A stretch of 64,000 nt of DNA from Posidonia oceanica (taxonomy: Eukaryota; Streptophyta; Magnoliopsida; Alismatales; Posidoniaceae), in assembly GCA_037176725.1 (NCBI GenBank), contig JAZBRS010000049.1, forward strand, positions 10,186,001 to 10,250,000. Reading direction: 5' to 3'. Within the stretch, counting starts at the first letter, position 1, and each line of letters opens with the position of its first letter. The translations under genes were made by a program, and so were the position numbers. Below, piece by piece: positions 1-8,963 of the stretch. Below the pieces are notes generated by a model. That model did no database searches and had not been told where the DNA came from. It saw only the letters and a program-made list of their open reading frames with translations.

Positions 1-800
1 CAAGTGCCGGATAGTTTAGGATATCAGCCTAGATAGATAGTTTAGGATATCAGCCTAGATAGTTTAGGTTATCAGCCTAGATAGATAGTTTAGGTTATCA
101 GCCTAGCGGCATTGCGAGGGACAGTTACTGGATGTCAGCCGTATAATGCAATTGCGATAGATAGTTTAGGATATCAGCCTAGATCGATAGTTTTTAGGAT
201 ATCAGCCTAGATCGATAGTTTACAGTCCTATCAACTGGAGAGAGCAATTGCAAGGGATAGTTACTGGATATCAGCCGTATAACGTAATTGCCATAGATAG
301 TTTAGGATATCAGCCTAGATCGATAGTTTAGGTTATCAGCCTAGATCGATAGTTTAGGATATCAGCCTAGATAGATAGTTTAGGATATCAGCCTAGAAAG
401 GGCAATTACGAGGGACAATTACTGGATGTCAGCCGTATAACGTAGATGCCGGATAGTTTAGGATATCAGCCTAGATAGATAGTTTAGGATATCAGCCTAG
501 CGATAGTTTAGGTTATCAGCCTAGATCGATAGTTTAGGTTATCAGCCTGGCGGCATTGCGAGGGACAGTTACTGGATGTCAGCCGTATAACACAACTGCG
601 GGCCAACCATGGATCGGCCAGAAGATAGATAGTTTAGGAATATCAGCCTGAGAATAGATAGTTTAGGATATCAGCCTGAGAATAGATAGTTTAGGAATAT
701 CAGCCTGGGAATAGATAGTTTAGGAATATCAGCCTGGATCGATAGTTTAGGAATATCAGCCTGAGAGTGCTTGATTGTTGATAGTTTAGGATATCAGCCT
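1..800 (-). repeat. 3' UTR tandem repeat array 1 of element A
   Basis: Units of about 24-27 bp built on GATAGTTTAGGATATCAGCC (plus strand) are repeated across the block. They are interrupted at about 105-150, 243-290, 395-445 and 548-600 by a related longer unit carrying GCGAGGGACAGTTACTGGAT and CAGCCGTATAAC. That gives a higher-order pattern of roughly 140-155 bp. Short tandem repeats between pol and the 3' LTR are a described trait of the Tat lineage and a known source of satellites. The array continues beyond the window start, so its full length is unknown. Confidence 0.9.
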
Positions 801-1335
801 AAGGGTGCTTGATTGATGAATGATCGAGCGATGAGTGATTGGTTGATGAGTGGTTGATCGCTGAACGATTGATTGATTGACAAGAGGGGATGAGATCATG
901 ATGAGAGGCTACTTCTAAAGAGGGAGATGAGGTAATGATGAGAGTTATTGCTAAAGAAGGGGGTGAGGTAATGATGAGAACTAATGCTAAAGAAGGGGGG
1001 TGAGGTAATGATGAGAACTAATGCTAAAGAAGGGGGGTGAGATAATGATGAGAACTAATGCTAAAGAAGGGGGTGAGGTAATGATGAGAACTAATGCTAA
1101 AGAAGGGGGGTGAGATAATGATGAGAACTAATGCTAAAGAAGGGGGATGAGGTAATGATGAGAACTAATGCTAAAGAAGGGGGATGAGGTAATGATGAGA
1201 GCTTGATTGAAAAAGGTGATAAGATATCGGACTTATCGGTCGGCAAAGAGGAGATGAGATAATGATGAGATTGGTTGATTGAGAAAGGTGATAAGATATC
1301 GGACTTATCGGCCGGCAAAGAGGGGATGAGAACAA
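801..1335 (-). repeat. 3' UTR tandem repeat array 2 of element A
   Basis: From about 915 to 1210 a 36-37 bp unit containing GGGGTGAGGTAATGATGAGA is repeated about eight times with small changes in the G run. At 1205-1335 there are two copies of a 65-70 bp unit with GATAAGATATCGGACTTATC. The stretch 801-900 is a degenerate TTGATTGATGA-rich region joining the two arrays. Predicted ORFs on either strand follow the repeat period and are not genes. Confidence 0.85.
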
Positions 1336-1367
1336 GGGTGAGATACCGCGGGGCGTCTGAAAAGATG

Positions 1368-1394
1368 CCCCTGGTATCAGGATGATACCAGGGG
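1368..1394 (-). other. Conserved 3' UTR hairpin, element A copy
   Basis: A perfect inverted repeat: CCCCTGGTATCA at 1368-1379, loop GGA, TGATACCAGGGG at 1383-1394. The same hairpin occurs at the equivalent place in element C (27836-27863, two changes) and element B (42235-42261, one change), always between the last coding region and the tandem repeats. Its persistence suggests an RNA structure with a role in replication, packaging or RNA processing; the role is inferred. Confidence 0.75.
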
Positions 1395-1774
1395 TTGGTT
1401 GAAACGTCCCTGGTATCGAGAAAAGCGAAGGGTGGACAAAACTGACGTGTTTGTCAGACGAGTAGTTTGGGGTACCAGCCCGAAGGAGACTCAGCCGGGA
1501 ATGTCCGGTGGCAGGTCGGACGGCGCGGGTTCGCAGAGGTTCTGGAGCCTGAGTTTTTGCTGAGGACTTTCCTACGTCATGTGAGCAATCAGTCGGGCCA
1601 AGGGGCCTCCGGACGTGAGCGACGAGGAGCATGGAATGCATGATCAGCTTTGAAATGTGAACAGCCAGCGCAAAACAATTTTGCATTGATAGAATTGTTG
1701 GTTACATGCCCGTGACAGGCCAAAAAGTACAGCACAACTTGAAAGGAAGACAGAATGACAGCTGCATGATGGCT
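1395..1774 (-). other. Conserved non-coding segment between extra ORF and hairpin, element A
   Basis: No ORF of note. Part of it (about 1430-1500, with GGACAAAACT and AGTAGTTTGGGGTACCAGCC) resembles the equivalent stretch of element C at about 27900-27960, so it belongs to the element. Short open frames here are not supported. Confidence 0.6.
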
Positions 1775-2977
1775 CTAGCTGATTCTGGCCTTCTTCGATC
1801 TTCCAGAGTCAGGGAACAAGGGACCGCTCGGCGGGACTTCGTCAATGGGCCAAAGGTCCTGCACTTCAGTGATGTACTCAGGGGTACACCCTACACCTTT
1901 TATTGCAGCGATGTCTATTGATCGCACCCCATGCTGCATCAGGTTGGCCAGCTCCTTTGTGGGGGCAATTGTACTGAGGGGATATTCTTGAAGGAGCTTA
2001 GGTGCTGTGCTGTCGACATAGGCGTCTTGCTGGAAGCCGAACTGGCGCATGACTCTGATAGGGTGATATTCTACACCCGTAGTAAATCCTGGTAGCACAA
2101 CCAAACGCGTGTCGCGTGCATTGAAGAAGACAGTGAATGCTTCGGCTGCAGAAGGAATGATGCGCCATGTGACTGTGTCGTCTGTCAGTCCCGATAGCCT
2201 TTCATATTCTTCCTTGACGCTCTTGACTGCCTTGGCATGGCCGCTGTTGCAGTAGGCCTCGAAAGCATGCACTTGGGGGCGCAGAAGGTCTATCTCAGTG
2301 TGCGCCGCTAGCCAGACCTGAATGAATGATCCGCAACCATGAAAGTGGCGGCAGCGATGCGAGATGCGGTCCAGACCGCAGTAAGTCTCTGCCAGAACAA
2401 CTGGTGCCAGGTCTATTTGGCGAGTCACCACGGCGAGTGCTATTTCAGCGACCTCGACGGCCACTGTTACTTTGCCATGAGTGAAGACCAGCTCGCCTAG
2501 GAAACGGGTGACAAACCCTCGGAGCCACAGCTCGTCTCCGAGTTCAGTGCGCTTTTCCACAATATCATCAAAGTACGCTAGGCGAAGTAGAGGCATGGGC
2601 CTGCTGGTGCAAATCAGTTTCTGCTGGCAACTACGGGTAGAGAGGCCGGTCAGCTGTTTCAGGACTGCCATGTATCCGTCACGCCTCATGAAGATGGGCG
2701 GCCCCAAGATCTTGGAAAAGCCGCAGATCCGGCGCACTTCTTCCAGTGTGGGTGTCAGTTCAGTTCTGCCGAAACGGAAGACATGGTGTGCTGGTTTCCA
2801 GAATCGCGCAGCAGCACACAGAAGATGGCGGCTTACTTCTACATCAGCAGCCTTTAGCAACTTGGTCGGAATGCCCCACAGGCGCAGCTTCTCACAGTCA
2901 TCTTTTGTAAGCTTGCCGATCCATTCTCGCAGGATCTCGGAGCAGTGTGTGGGGGCTACCAAGGTGAGAAAACCCAT
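1775..2977 (-). CDS. Extra ORF of element A, plant-mobile-domain / DUF7745-like protein
   Basis: 400 codons from ATG at 2977 to a stop at 1775, uninterrupted. The protein has RFGRTELTPTLEEV near residue 70, which resembles the FG-x-ELTPTLEE motif of the plant mobile domain (aminotransferase-like) / DUF7745 families; I recognise this by eye only. No retroviral enzyme motif, signal peptide or clear membrane span is visible; the C-terminus ends in a basic SGRSKKARIS. Element C carries a copy of exactly the same length (401 codons with stop) broken by one nonsense codon, so the frame has been under selection at some time. Extra ORFs between pol and the 3' LTR are known in Tat elements, some related to plant mobile domains. 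Biochemical function is unknown. The 1.35 kb gap to pol suggests separate expression by splicing or a subgenomic RNA. Confidence 0.85.
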   Translation of the reverse strand: MGFLTLVAPTHCSEILREWIGKLTKDDCEKLRLWGIPTKLLKAADVEVSRHLLCAAARFWKPAHHVFRFGRTELTPTLEEVRRICGFSKILGPPIFMRRDGYMAVLKQLTGLSTRSCQQKLICTSRPMPLLRLAYFDDIVEKRTELGDELWLRGFVTRFLGELVFTHGKVTVAVEVAEIALAVVTRQIDLAPVVLAETYCGLDRISHRCRHFHGCGSFIQVWLAAHTEIDLLRPQVHAFEAYCNSGHAKAVKSVKEEYERLSGLTDDTVTWRIIPSAAEAFTVFFNARDTRLVVLPGFTTGVEYHPIRVMRQFGFQQDAYVDSTAPKLLQEYPLSTIAPTKELANLMQHGVRSIDIAAIKGVGCTPEYITEVQDLWPIDEVPPSGPLFPDSGRSKKARIS

Positions 2978-4331
2978 TACACAGATTGCAGGATGTGGAC
3001 AGACGGCTGTTACAAGAGTCTTCAGATACCTGTTGCCAAGACTGTGAATTATCAGAGCTCATATAAGCACAAAACCATCATAGGAAAGCAGATTCTGAAA
3101 CTGGTAGAAACAGGTGCAACATGTATAAGCAGTAAACATTCAGACTATGGTAATTGAACATGTATAAGCATAAGGGCATTCTGTTGATGTGGCGGGGACT
3201 GTCGGGAATCTCGGGTTGTCGCAGCCTGACGGTGCCAACGCATGCTAAGTAGAGGTACTGTCTCAGCGCTGGAGTGAGCCTTTGCGGAGCGGGATGATCA
3301 GAGAGGGTGGAGATGACTGGAAAATGCAGATGCGTGCGATTTGGTGTAGTTTGCCCTCAGTATCGGGGTGCTTAGGTGCCTGCTGTATGGAAAGGGAGCG
3401 GTCCTTAACTCACCGGACTCTACTTAGACTCCTGACTTGTTGGTGGCACTCGAGGAAAGGATGTTGGTGACGTTTGGTGGTGGTGTAGAGAGGACGGGCT
3501 CCATGTCAAACTCTCAAGGACTTACACTCACTCCTACCTCTTTCTTCTCTCTTTTTCTAATGTCGGTGCGCAGAGCTCTCCTCATTCCTATTTTGGAAGC
3601 AAGGAGGACTCGATCCGAGCTTTGACTCTTTTCTGGGGTAGGTGAGAGGTGCGGGGTTACGCTGCTTGCCTTTATTCTCTTTTTTTTTTTCTTTTCTTTT
3701 CTTTTTGCTTCTTTTTTTTTTTGGTTTTTGCGGGAATGGGGCCTTTGTCTCCCTCCCTTTCTTTTTCCATCATTCTCCTTTTGTTTTTTTTTTTCCCTTT
3801 TTTTTTTTCGTTCCTTTTTTCCTTTTTCATTTCCCTTTCTTTTTTTTTTTTGGCTTGCAGGTTTCCGCTGTCCCCTCCCCCAGGGGAGATGGGTGTTAGG
3901 GTCTTTCGGGTACAGACTTTTGGCTCTCTCTTTCTCTCTCTTTTTCCGCACATCTAGGCTGGGATATGTACTGCTTTCTGACTAACACCTAGCACTCTTC
4001 TAAAGGGCGTAAGTCCTTAGGGGTTTGGGCATTTCGCCCGCTCTCATTGAGTGGTGGCTCCCTCACTAGTCAAGACATCTAAGTAGCATCGGGTGAGGTC
4101 GGGAGACTCCTTTCGCAGCAGGCAAGCACCTCCGGTTTTCATCACCGGGCAGAATGCAATGTATGATTTGATAAGAGATGCGAATGGGATGAGCGGAGGG
4201 ATGCATGGGAGTGCTGCAATGTCAGGAAATGTAGGAAATGGGATGAAGTGAAGGGCGAAAAGCGATACAAGGACATGCAAATGGCGAGAACATGACAAAT
4301 GGGAGGAAGAATCCGCTATGGCTATTCCCAG
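2978..4331 (-). other. Non-coding spacer between pol and extra ORF of element A, with purine tract
   Basis: No supportable gene. At about 3665-3860 the plus strand is almost pure pyrimidine (T runs broken by C), so the element sense strand is A/G-rich. The Lys/Arg/Glu-rich and Phe-rich ORFs predicted here come from that composition. Element C has the same layout with a tract at about 30300-30432. The tract could be a secondary polypurine primer site or a spacer; this is speculative. Confidence 0.7.
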
Positions 4332-7300
4332 CTACTGATAGTACTTCTTAAGGTAGCACATGTTGACCGGCTCGGACTGCTCGACCTGGTCCATGTCCTC
4401 AAGAATTACTGCGCCGCCTGAGAAGATTCGCTTAACTACAAAGGGTCCGCGCCAGTTAGGTCGGAATTTGCCTCGACCGTCCGGTAGGTGAATGGCACGC
4501 AGAACAAGATCTCCGGGCTGGAAGCTTCTGGGCCGGACTTTCTTCAAGAATGCTCTAGCCATTCGCTTCTGATAACAATGGGCATTGTGCATGGCTTGTA
4601 GTCTGTGCTCATCAATCAGGTTCAGTTGGACGCAGCGGTCTTCGACCCATTCTGCCTCTTCCAACTCAGCTTCTCGCAAGATCCGCAGCGAGGGGATCTC
4701 CACTTCAACAGGCAATACCGCTTCCATGCCGTACACCAGCGAGTACGGGGTGGCTCCTGTCGAGGTCCGGATTGATGTCCTGTACGCCCAGAGTGCGTAC
4801 GGGAGCTTGTCGTGCCAATCCTTGTGGGTTTCTGCCATCTTCTTCATGATCTTGATGATGTTTTTGTTGGCAGACTCCACTGCTCCATTCATCTGAGGCC
4901 GGTATGGTGAGGAGCGATGATGCTTGATTTTGAAACTCTGTAGGAACTCCTCAGTTCTTTTGGCGATGAAGTTCGTGCCATTATCAGAGATGATGGAGTG
5001 AGGGACCCCGTACCGGGCAACGATGTTGTTTCTGATGAACTTTTCGGTTGCCACTGCGGTGACTGTCCTGTAAGAAGCTGCTTCCACCCACTTAGTGAAG
5101 TAGTCTATTGCCACCATGATGAAGCGATGGCCGTTTGAAGCGGCGGGGTGTATTGTGCCAATGACGTCGATTCCCCAGGTGGAGAAAGGCCATGGCGAGG
5201 ACATGTTGTACAGCTGATGAGGGGGAGCCTTGATGAAATTGCCATGGATCTGACAGTTGTGGCATTTACGCACGAAACGGCAACAGTCCGCTTCCATGGT
5301 TTGCCAGAAATACCCTTGGAGCATGATCTTCTTGGCTAAGAGGACACCGTTCATGTGCGGGCCACAGGTCCCGGCATGCACTTGAAGCATTAAGGTGTCG
5401 GCCTCAGGTTTGTCCAAGCAGCGCAATAGCATCTGATTGTACGATCTTCTGTATAACTGCCCAGCCCCCAGTACATACTTGGATGCCAGACGCGCCAAGG
5501 TTCTCTTATCTTCTGCAGTGGTGCCAGGTGGGAGGCTGCCGGACTCCAAGAATGCTTTGATATCATGATACCATGGCTGCTCCGCTGCCAGATCTGCTTC
5601 TTCTATATTCATGCAATGGGCAGGCTCCTCTATGCAGGTGACTGACACATCCACCATGCTGTCCTCTAGTATGCTGAGCCAAGAAGCCAAGGTTGCTAAT
5701 GCGTCTGCGTACGCATTCTTTGCCCTGTTCATGTATGTGAAATCAATGCTCTTGAACTCCTCTATCAGCCTCAGCAGACATTCGTGATATGGCACGAGCT
5801 TGGGGTCTTTTGTCTTCCAGTCGCCATTCACCTGAGAGATCACCAACATGGCATCACCGTGCACGTGCAACTTCTGTGCTTTGTGCTCGATGGCGACTTT
5901 CAAACCCAGGATGCATGCCTCGTATTCTGCCTCATTGTTCGTGCATGCGAAAGTCAGCTTCCTCGCAAAAGGAATCATCTGTCCTTGAGGTGTGGTCAGC
6001 ACTGCGCCTATGCCCCGACCCTTCTTATTGACGGCGCCGTCGAAGTACAGCCGCCACTGCTCTTGCTCTTCAGGGTCTTTCTCTTCTTCGTCCTCCGTCG
6101 CAAAAAGAATGTCCTCGTCAGGGAACTGCGTCTGGAGGGGTTGATATTCAGGCAGAGGGAAATCCGCGAGGTGATCCGCCATAGCCTGGCCCTTCATAGA
6201 TCTTTGTGTGACAAAAGTGATGTCATATTGGGACAACAACACCTGCCACTTGACACATCTGCCCACCAGAGCTGGCTTTTGGAAGAGGAACTTGATGGGA
6301 TCATGGCGGCACAAAAGCTGAACTGGGTACGCCATCATATAGTGTCTTAGTTTCTGTGCGGCCCAGACAAGGGATAAACAGGTTTTCTCCATCATGCTGT
6401 ACCTGGCTTCACATTCATTGAACTTTTTGCTCAGGTAGTAGATGGCGCGCTCCTTCCTGCCAGATTCGTCGTGTTGGCCCAGGACGGCACCCATGGAATG
6501 CTGTGTGGTTGAGAGATAGAGGAGCAGAGGTCTTCCTGGTGTGGGAGGGACCAAGACAGGGGGTTTGACCAGTAGCTGCTTGATCTTCTCAAATGCGGCT
6601 TGACATTCTTCATTCCAGTCGATTTGCGCATTCTTCCTCAGGAGTTTGAAGATGGGCTCGCAGATGGGCGTAAGCTGTGCAATGAAGCGGCTGATGTACT
6701 GTAAACGCCCAAGTAGGCCTCGAACCTCCTTCTCGGTTCTAGGGGGTGGCATCTCCACGATGGCTTTAGCTTTCATCGGGTCCACTTCAATCCCCCTTTG
6801 GCTAACAATGTAGCCGAGCAGTTTGCCAGATGAAACCCCAAATACACACTTATTGGGGTTAAGCCTCAGTCTGTATTTCCTCAGGCGGTCAAAGAGCTTC
6901 TTTAGGCAAGCAAGGTGATCCTCAGGCTCTTTGGTCTTTGCAATCATGTCGTCTACATAGACCTCCACTTCTTGGTGCATGAGGTCGTGGAAAAGTGTAG
7001 TCATGGCCCTCTGATATGTTGCGCCAGCATTCTTTAACCCAAACAGCATGACCTGATAACAGAAGACCCCCCAGGGGGTGATGAACGAAGTTTTTTCCAT
7101 GTCTTCCTCTGCCATCTTGATCTGATTATAGCCGGAGAAGCCGTCCATAAAGGATAGCATCTTGTGACCCGCAGTGTTGTCGACCAGGACGTCAATGTGA
7201 GGCAATGGGAAGTCGTCCTTGGGACTCACCTTGTTCAGGTCCCTGTAGTCGATACATATCCGGATCCGGCCGTCCTTCTTGGGCACTGGCACGATGTTTG

Positions 7301-8960
7301 CAAGCCATTCAGGGTAAAGGACGACCTTTAAAAAGTTAACATCAAGCTGCTTCATTATTTCTTCCTTTATCATGAGCAGCCACTGTGGTCGCCATCTTCT
7401 CAATTTCTGCTTTACTGGCTTGGCATCCGGCTTCAAGGGTAAGTTATGGACCACTATTTCGACATCCAGGCCGACCATGTCTTCGTAAGTCCAGGCGAAG
7501 ACATCCGCATACTCCCTCAGGAATGCAATGAACTCTACTCTGGCTTGTGGTGATAGCAGGGCACTGATGCGAACTTCTTTGGTTTCTTCGGCTGTGCCGA
7601 GGTTAATAATCTCCGTTTCTTTCTCAACATGCAGATTGGGACCTTCTGGGTCGTCGTCATAGGGCCGGAACTCAGGCGATGGGTCGTCATTCTCATCTTC
7701 GCCTGTACTATCCTCCTCTCCGTACGCAACAAGTTCCGAGAGAATCTCCTTTTCGAAAGTGGGGTTTGTCACATCGAAGGAGCGTAGAAGTTCTGCTTCT
7801 TGGCCCTGGTGACGTCTCAGGATGGTCACGCCTACCCGAGTGTTTCTGTATCTTCGGTGTGCGACCTCTGCTCTGATGGCTTCCCCCGGCTGCTCTGCTG
7901 CTGATGACATTGCTGCATGTTCTGCTGACACTACTGAAGGCCCTGCTGAACCTGCGACTGATACTGCTGATGACTTTGTCTTTGAAACTTCCGACAACTC
8001 TGTCACTGACTCTGCTCTTTGCTCTGTTACTGCTGCTGTGCAATCTGCTGGTGCCTCTTCCTCTGAATCTGCTAATGTACTTGTGGAAGGCATATACTGT
8101 ACAAGCCAACTAGACCCACCCTCGGTTTGAAGGGTAATGAGCTCGTCGGGTCTGAGAGAATCCGACGCCACTGAGCTTTCTCTTAGGACCATGATAGAGG
8201 TGGAGTCCTCTCGCAGAGGAGGATCCGTAACCACGGCTTTTCCTTTCCTTTCTGCGGCTTGGTGTCGTGCCAAGTCTTCTGCTATGGATTCGAGCTGTTC
8301 CTGGTAAAGCAGCTCTAGATCAGACATCCATGAGTCGACCTGGGCTTCTATCGCCCTTTCTTCTTCTTTATCTGAGGGTGAATCGACATAGTAGGCGCCG
8401 AGGGCCTGAGGCACTGGCTCGGCTGCGAGATGGATTACTGTCTCTGGTACTTGCATCTTCTGACTCACGGGCGCGCCTGATTGCGACTGTCCCGGCAAGG
8501 GAGACCTAGATGGTCTAGCCAGAGGGATTGCAGATGGATATGCTGCCAGAGTGACTGCTGTTATCAGAGGATGGGCAGAGGTACTCTCTTGAAGGCCCGA
8601 GGGCCGGGAGACCGCGATGCTCAGCTGGTTCTCCGTGACTGGTGAGGATGATGAGAGCACGGCCTCTGATGCCATAGGATCTGGCCATGAAAATTGCCGG
8701 TCTGCGGCAAGGGGAAGTGTGACTGACTGAACTGGCTGCACTGCTTGAGATGCGGCTTCTGAAAAGGGCTGAGCCGTGCTGCTGACTGAACTCAGCGATT
8801 GACCTTTCTGCGAAGGTGGTAGTTGCACTGATGCGACAACGGTTGCATGCGAACTGACTGACTGTGCTTGAACTGGTGCTGGTATTGCTGACATGACTGC
8901 AAAAGATTCAAAGACTGCCAAATCTGCCAAGGGTTCTGCCAAGACTGCTGCCTCATGATC
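4332..8960 (-). CDS. pol: pol of element A: RT, degenerate RNase H, archaeal-type RNase H, integrase
   Basis: Open for about 1542 codons from just after the UAG at 8961-8963 to a stop at 4332; no ATG marks the start, so it is read as a continuation of gag-pro. Residues 1 to about 430 are low-complexity, rich in Ser, Ala, Glu and Val. Reverse transcriptase follows (about 480-740) with CIDYRDLNK, a conserved block reading MLFGLKNAG (usually MPFGLKNAG) and catalytic YVDD at about 668. The gypsy-type RNase H (about 800-910) reads LYLSTTQHSMGAVL and lacks the usual first Asp, as expected in Tat elements. A second, archaeal-type RNase H starts at YFDGA (Asp about 974) with NNEAEYEA, HGDAMLVISQ and YADALA. 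Integrase has an HHCC finger (about 1193-1240), the DD35E triad (Asp about 1265, Asp about 1326, Glu about 1362) and a GKFRPNWRGPF module near 1497, with no chromodomain. It copies the RNA genome and integrates the DNA. Confidence 0.95.
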   Translation of the reverse strand, partial: DHEAAVLAEPLADLAVFESFAVMSAIPAPVQAQSVSSHATVVASVQLPPSQKGQSLSSVSSTAQPFSEAASQAVQPVQSVTLPLAADRQFSWPDPMASEAVLSSSSPVTENQLSIAVSRPSGLQESTSAHPLITAVTLAAYPSAIPLARPSRSPLPGQSQSGAPVSQKMQVPETVIHLAAEPVPQALGAYYVDSPSDKEEERAIEAQVDSWMSDLELLYQEQLESIAEDLARHQAAERKGKAVVTDPPLREDSTSIMVLRESSVASDSLRPDELITLQTEGGSSWLVQYMPSTSTLADSEEEAPADCTAAVTEQRAESVTELSEVSKTKSSAVSVAGSAGPSVVSAEHAAMSSAAEQPGEAIRAEVAHRRYRNTRVGVTILRRHQGQEAELLRSFDVTNPTFEKEILSELVAYGEEDSTGEDENDDPSPEFRPYDDDPEGPNLHVEKETEIINLGTAEETKEVRISALLSPQARVEFIAFLREYADVFAWTYEDMVGLDVEIVVHNLPLKPDAKPVKQKLRRWRPQWLLMIKEEIMKQLDVNFLKVVLYPEWLANIVPVPKKDGRIRICIDYRDLNKVSPKDDFPLPHIDVLVDNTAGHKMLSFMDGFSGYNQIKMAEEDMEKTSFITPWGVFCYQVMLFGLKNAGATYQRAMTTLFHDLMHQEVEVYVDDMIAKTKEPEDHLACLKKLFDRLRKYRLRLNPNKCVFGVSSGKLLGYIVSQRGIEVDPMKAKAIVEMPPPRTEKEVRGLLGRLQYISRFIAQLTPICEPIFKLLRKNAQIDWNEECQAAFEKIKQLLVKPPVLVPPTPGRPLLLYLSTTQHSMGAVLGQHDESGRKERAIYYLSKKFNECEARYSMMEKTCLSLVWAAQKLRHYMMAYPVQLLCRHDPIKFLFQKPALVGRCVKWQVLLSQYDITFVTQRSMKGQAMADHLADFPLPEYQPLQTQFPDEDILFATEDEEEKDPEEQEQWRLYFDGAVNKKGRGIGAVLTTPQGQMIPFARKLTFACTNNEAEYEACILGLKVAIEHKAQKLHVHGDAMLVISQVNGDWKTKDPKLVPYHECLLRLIEEFKSIDFTYMNRAKNAYADALATLASWLSILEDSMVDVSVTCIEEPAHCMNIEEADLAAEQPWYHDIKAFLESGSLPPGTTAEDKRTLARLASKYVLGAGQLYRRSYNQMLLRCLDKPEADTLMLQVHAGTCGPHMNGVLLAKKIMLQGYFWQTMEADCCRFVRKCHNCQIHGNFIKAPPHQLYNMSSPWPFSTWGIDVIGTIHPAASNGHRFIMVAIDYFTKWVEAASYRTVTAVATEKFIRNNIVARYGVPHSIISDNGTNFIAKRTEEFLQSFKIKHHRSSPYRPQMNGAVESANKNIIKIMKKMAETHKDWHDKLPYALWAYRTSIRTSTGATPYSLVYGMEAVLPVEVEIPSLRILREAELEEAEWVEDRCVQLNLIDEHRLQAMHNAHCYQKRMARAFLKKVRPRSFQPGDLVLRAIHLPDGRGKFRPNWRGPFVVKRIFSGGAVILEDMDQVEQSEPVNMCYLKKYYQ

Positions 8961-8963
8961 CTA
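8961..8963 (-). other. In-frame UAG between gag-pro and pol of element A
   Basis: The minus strand reads CCT TCT TAG GAT CAT: one amber codon with open frame on both sides (2 x >1300 codons). The base after UAG is G, not the C of the strong UAG-CAA-UUA type readthrough context. In element C the aligned position is open, so this may be a recoding site, an intron-borne stop (Ogre elements have an intron near here) or a fresh mutation. Confidence 0.85.

Noticed and set aside
1..800. Independent satellite DNA block
   Set aside because: It sits exactly where the 3' UTR repeats of element A are expected and is followed by the conserved hairpin and extra ORF; an independent satellite cannot be fully excluded because the left end is cut.
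1..1335. CRISPR-like array
   Set aside because: Units are direct tandem copies without unique spacers, in plant retrotransposon DNA.
3514..3985. Lys/Glu-rich and Phe-rich ORFs
   Set aside because: Produced by a polypyrimidine/polypurine tract.
7708..8509. Plus-strand and alternate-frame ORFs opposite the pol N-terminus
   Set aside because: Shadows of the low-complexity linker of pol; no domain or conservation in C.
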